A program made the position numbers and the translations under genes. DNA of 17,516 nucleotides from CAZFIM01 sp964519615 (lineage in GTDB: Bacteria; Chloroflexota; Dehalococcoidia; GIF9; UBA5629): the NCBI GenBank assembly GCA_964519615.1, contig CAZFIM010000053.1, positions 1 to 17,516 on the forward strand, written 5' to 3'. The notes beneath the pieces were generated by a model that did no database searches, was not told where the DNA came from, and worked only from the letters and a program-made list of their open reading frames with translations. Within the stretch, counting starts at the first letter, position 1. Every line of letters starts with the position of its first letter. This document shows, one piece after another, positions 15,254-17,516 of this stretch.

Positions 15254-15282
15254 AATGTAGCAATAGTATAAGCCAATGTCAA
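15254..15282 (-). promoter_or_regulatory. Promoter for the 64-residue protein gene
   Basis: On the minus strand, a perfect -35 TTGACA (15277-15282) is followed by a 17-nt spacer and TACATT (15254-15259), which matches four of six -10 bases. The predicted leader is about 30 nt and includes the GAGGGGAG ribosome binding site. This is the best sigma-70-type promoter match in the window. Confidence 0.5.
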
Positions 15283-15461
15283 GTATTTCCAGTATAATAA
15301 TTGAAATTAAAGAGTTCATTGTTGGTCAACCTATATAGAGAACGGATTCAGCAAATCGTCGTTTTTACTATTTTGTAATGATCGTGAGAGATGTGTTGTA
15401 CGAAAGTCAGCATGAATAAATTGTTTCACACGTCTGTGTTTCTCCGGGGTAAGACATATCC

Positions 15462-17417
15462 ATGTTGAATTTATCTGCAAACGACAGGAAGGTTGCGCTA
15501 CATTTTTCTCTTCTTATAGCGCTTATGCTTGCTGCTTTATTGACCTTCCTGCCACATATACACTATCCCTATCCTGTTCATGGCGATGAATGGAATCATC
15601 TGGCATATACCAGAGCAGTAACAAATTCCGGAAATCTCGATTTTACTGATCCATTTACGGGAGAGGTTGCTCTCACGCTTGGCTCAGTGGATCTTATGGA
15701 GGCCGGTTATTACGTGCTGTGGAGCGTATTTCAGCAGATTACGGATTTTCCGTGGACACCTCTTTTTGTTTATATGCCCTTATTGTTATTCATGATTACG
15801 GTAATGGCTGTCTTTGTTTTAGCCAACCGCGCGGGATTTGGTTTAGAAGCGGCCTTGATTACCTGTGTTATGCCCACATCGGTTGGCATACTCGGGCCGG
15901 CATTCATGGTTCCTCTAGCTGCCGGGCTGCTTTTCATTCCACTGGCATGTTTTATTGCTTTCTATGTAAAAGGGTTGAAATGCTATATATTGCTCTTTAT
16001 CATTGTAAGCCTTCTTGTTTTCATGCATGCGCCAACCGCTATCGGCATATGTATTATTCTTATTCCGTATATTGTATTGAATTTAAAAAGTAATATCTGG
16101 CATAGTATTGGATTAATAGCTGCATTGACAATACCTTTTATAGCACCGTTCCCGTGGGTTGCCCAGACGTTGTTGCCGACTGTCAAATCGTTGTTTGTTC
16201 CTCAAGGGCTTACGCCATGGGTCGATTTACCGCCATTACTGCAAAGGTTTGGTATTGTTCCATTTATACTTAGTTTTATGGGAATACTCTATTTGGGTAT
16301 AAAAGGGGGGAAACAAAACTTCGGTCTGATATTAGGGCTCTTTCTGCTGGTACTTGTACTTGCAGTTTATTACAGGTTCCATTTAGGTCTTGCGGTTGTA
16401 TATGAGCGCGGTCTGATCTATATGCAGCTGCTGCTGAGTATAATAGCGGGGGCAGGCATACTACTGATAAGAACCGTGCGGATTACCCGTATAAATAAAG
16501 GACGATTGCCCCGGACGGTAACTTTCGGAGGCATTATGGGTCTTGTCGCAGTTATTGCACTATTGGGCAGTACCATACCTGTGCGAGCCGGCTATAGTTA
16601 TTATCATATGATTGAAGCAGATGATTACCGGTCTTTTCAGTGGGTTGGAGAAAAGGTTGGTGATGACTATCAACTTGCTTTGCTTGACCCGTGGAAAGCG
16701 ACTGCATTTACTGCTGTTACAGGGAAACAGGTATGCCGGCATATTAAAGAATATAAAACGGATATTGATACTGTTGTCTATAGGTATCTGGAATCAGGAT
16801 GCAGGGAAACGGAAATGCTGTCCGATGGCGGTGTTTCCCTGGTTTACAATAATGCAGCATGCAATAATCCCGGGCTGATACACGTATATAGCAACGTATA
16901 TCTGACTAATCCTAATTTATCATGGCAGCCCAAAAAACCGGAAGGTATTTTAAATACAAGTTTCGAGGGCATACGCAATAACGGACCTGCTCAGTGGGTT
17001 ACCTATTATGAATATTGTAGTCCTGTGTTTCTGTATCCTGAGGCGGGACACGAAGGAGGCTATTGCATTGGTATTGATGTCGCTGGTATTAAGCCGGATG
17101 GAGGGTATCCAGCCGCTGAATGGTTCCAGGCTGTATCTGTAAATGAAGGTGAGTTTTACAGAATCGGGGGATGGATAAAAACGGAGGATATTGATGGGGT
17201 AGACGGTGCTGCGATTGTCTGCCACTGGAAAGGTCCCGGAAATATCTCTCTTGATATCGAGCAGTTTATGCTGCCTGTGAAGGGTACAACAGGATGGACA
17301 TATTATGAGGGGGTTGTTTCCGTACCGGATGGTGCGGTTACGGGGGCGGTAGTCTGTATAGCAGCTCATTGCACCGGTACTGTCTGGTTTGATGATTTAT
17401 TATTCGAAAAGGACTAA
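15462..17417 (+). CDS. GT-C-like membrane glycosyltransferase fused to a C-terminal CBM4/9-like carbohydrate-binding domain
   Basis: This 651-residue protein has a first membrane segment at about 13-31. An outside loop with 'VHGDEWNHLAYTRAV' (39-53) follows; D42 and E43 fit the catalytic acidic pair of GT-C enzymes (GT39/ArnT-like), which use polyprenyl-phosphate sugars. About ten further hydrophobic segments run to residue 375. A short alpha/beta-like outside domain spans about 380-490 ('YRSFQWVGEKVGDDYQLALL'). Residues about 495-650 resemble a CBM4/9 jelly roll: 'GILNTSFEGIRNNGPAQWVT' (495-514), 'AAEWFQAVSVNEGEFYRIGG' (551-570), 'TGWTYYEGVVSVPDG' (610-624) and 'GTVWFDDLLFEK' (639-650). The final 'WFDD' strand is typical. 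Start: the ATG at 15462 has only a weak GGGG about 12 nt upstream, and no clear promoter is found. The gene stands alone on the plus strand, outside the operon; a role in attaching a sugar to a surface glycan or glycoprotein is inferred. Confidence 0.75.
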   Translation: MLNLSANDRKVALHFSLLIALMLAALLTFLPHIHYPYPVHGDEWNHLAYTRAVTNSGNLDFTDPFTGEVALTLGSVDLMEAGYYVLWSVFQQITDFPWTPLFVYMPLLLFMITVMAVFVLANRAGFGLEAALITCVMPTSVGILGPAFMVPLAAGLLFIPLACFIAFYVKGLKCYILLFIIVSLLVFMHAPTAIGICIILIPYIVLNLKSNIWHSIGLIAALTIPFIAPFPWVAQTLLPTVKSLFVPQGLTPWVDLPPLLQRFGIVPFILSFMGILYLGIKGGKQNFGLILGLFLLVLVLAVYYRFHLGLAVVYERGLIYMQLLLSIIAGAGILLIRTVRITRINKGRLPRTVTFGGIMGLVAVIALLGSTIPVRAGYSYYHMIEADDYRSFQWVGEKVGDDYQLALLDPWKATAFTAVTGKQVCRHIKEYKTDIDTVVYRYLESGCRETEMLSDGGVSLVYNNAACNNPGLIHVYSNVYLTNPNLSWQPKKPEGILNTSFEGIRNNGPAQWVTYYEYCSPVFLYPEAGHEGGYCIGIDVAGIKPDGGYPAAEWFQAVSVNEGEFYRIGGWIKTEDIDGVDGAAIVCHWKGPGNISLDIEQFMLPVKGTTGWTYYEGVVSVPDGAVTGAVVCIAAHCTGTVWFDDLLFEKD

Positions 17418-17516
17418 CCGGTTCCGAGCAGCTTACGCATTTGCGGGAAGTGTCTTCTAACCTGTACTAGTTCAGATAGATTAGTGACACTACAATAGTG
17501 TCATTATGAAGATAAA
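17418..17516. other. Window-end intergenic sequence with no complete gene
   Basis: No terminator-like hairpin with a T-run follows the GT-C gene. A perfect inverted repeat lies at 17485-17503 and is listed separately. An ATG at 17506 opens a frame of only three codons before the window ends and lacks a ribosome binding site, so it is not called as a gene. Confidence 0.5.
17485..17503. repeat. Perfect 8-bp inverted repeat TGACACTA-CAA-TAGTGTCA
   Basis: TGACACTA (17485-17492) and TAGTGTCA (17496-17503) are exact inverted copies separated by three bases, and A17483-T17505 could extend the pairing past a G-T position. It has no trailing T-run. It may be an operator, a recombination or transposon end, or a small stem-loop at the 5' end of a gene beyond the window. 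Confidence 0.5.

Noticed and set aside
16950..17369. Open frame of 139 codons on the minus strand
   Set aside because: It lies inside the CBM-like part of the GT-C gene on the other strand and its translation has no recognisable fold or start signal.
17506..17516. Start of a new gene (ATG AAG ATA)
   Set aside because: Only three codons are visible and there is no Shine-Dalgarno sequence, so it cannot be supported.
1..17516. CRISPR array, tRNA, rRNA or complete insertion sequence
   Set aside because: No regularly spaced repeats, tRNA cloverleaf, rRNA segment or transposase coding sequence was seen on either strand.

Overview
The window is a surface-glycan locus, most likely from an uncultured Chloroflexota bacterium of the Dehalococcoidia type. 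That placement is an inference from gene style: a small excisionase/BldC-like helix-turn-helix protein with an 'INTVRRWSNEGILKAYRI' recognition segment, a large DUF2206-like membrane protein, and an exported protein with three fibronectin-III-like repeats of the 'SADLIGTVTDLGSA' kind. No rRNA, tRNA or marker gene is present to confirm it. The DNA is moderately AT-rich and several Shine-Dalgarno sites are weak.

Region 1 (1-339, +) is the cut-off 3' end of a family 2 glycosyltransferase. Its stop codon overlaps, tail to tail, the stop of the next gene. Region 2 (336-11244, -) is a nine-gene, one-direction cluster. In transcription order it holds a small HTH regulator, UDP-glucose 6-dehydrogenase, a UDP-glucuronate decarboxylase (UDP-xylose synthase-like), a polyprenyl-phosphate-sugar-synthase-like GT2, two GT4 glycosyltransferases, a formyltransferase-like/beta-propeller fusion, a divergent GT4-like glycosyltransferase, and a large DUF2206-like membrane protein with a GT-C style D/E loop. 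Gaps between the enzyme genes are 1-51 nt, so one operon is likely.

Region 3 (11245-11568) is a 324-bp divergent intergenic region with a candidate promoter for the HTH gene, a 10-bp-spaced direct repeat inside that promoter, and several CTAGTA/GTAC-type repeats. Region 4 (11569-13779, +) encodes an exported clan GH-A-like glycoside hydrolase with three FN3-like domains. Region 5 (13888-15215, -) holds an exported TPR protein and a 64-residue single-membrane-segment protein with a good promoter and ribosome binding site. Region 6 (15462-17417, +) encodes a GT-C-like membrane glycosyltransferase fused at its outside-facing C terminus to a CBM4/9-like jelly-roll domain. The last 99 bases contain a perfect 8-bp inverted repeat and no complete gene.

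Working model (inference): Ugd and the decarboxylase make UDP-glucuronate and UDP-xylose. The soluble GTs assemble a xylose- or glucuronate-containing glycan on the inner membrane face. The GT2 enzyme makes a lipid-phosphate sugar that the two GT-C-like proteins could use outside. The divergently encoded GH-A/FN3 protein could trim or remodel the product. No flippase, ABC exporter or initiating phosphoglycosyltransferase is seen, so the locus probably continues beyond the window. The parts least like standard annotation are the formyltransferase-like/propeller fusion (3807-5510) and the GT-C/CBM fusion (15462-17417).
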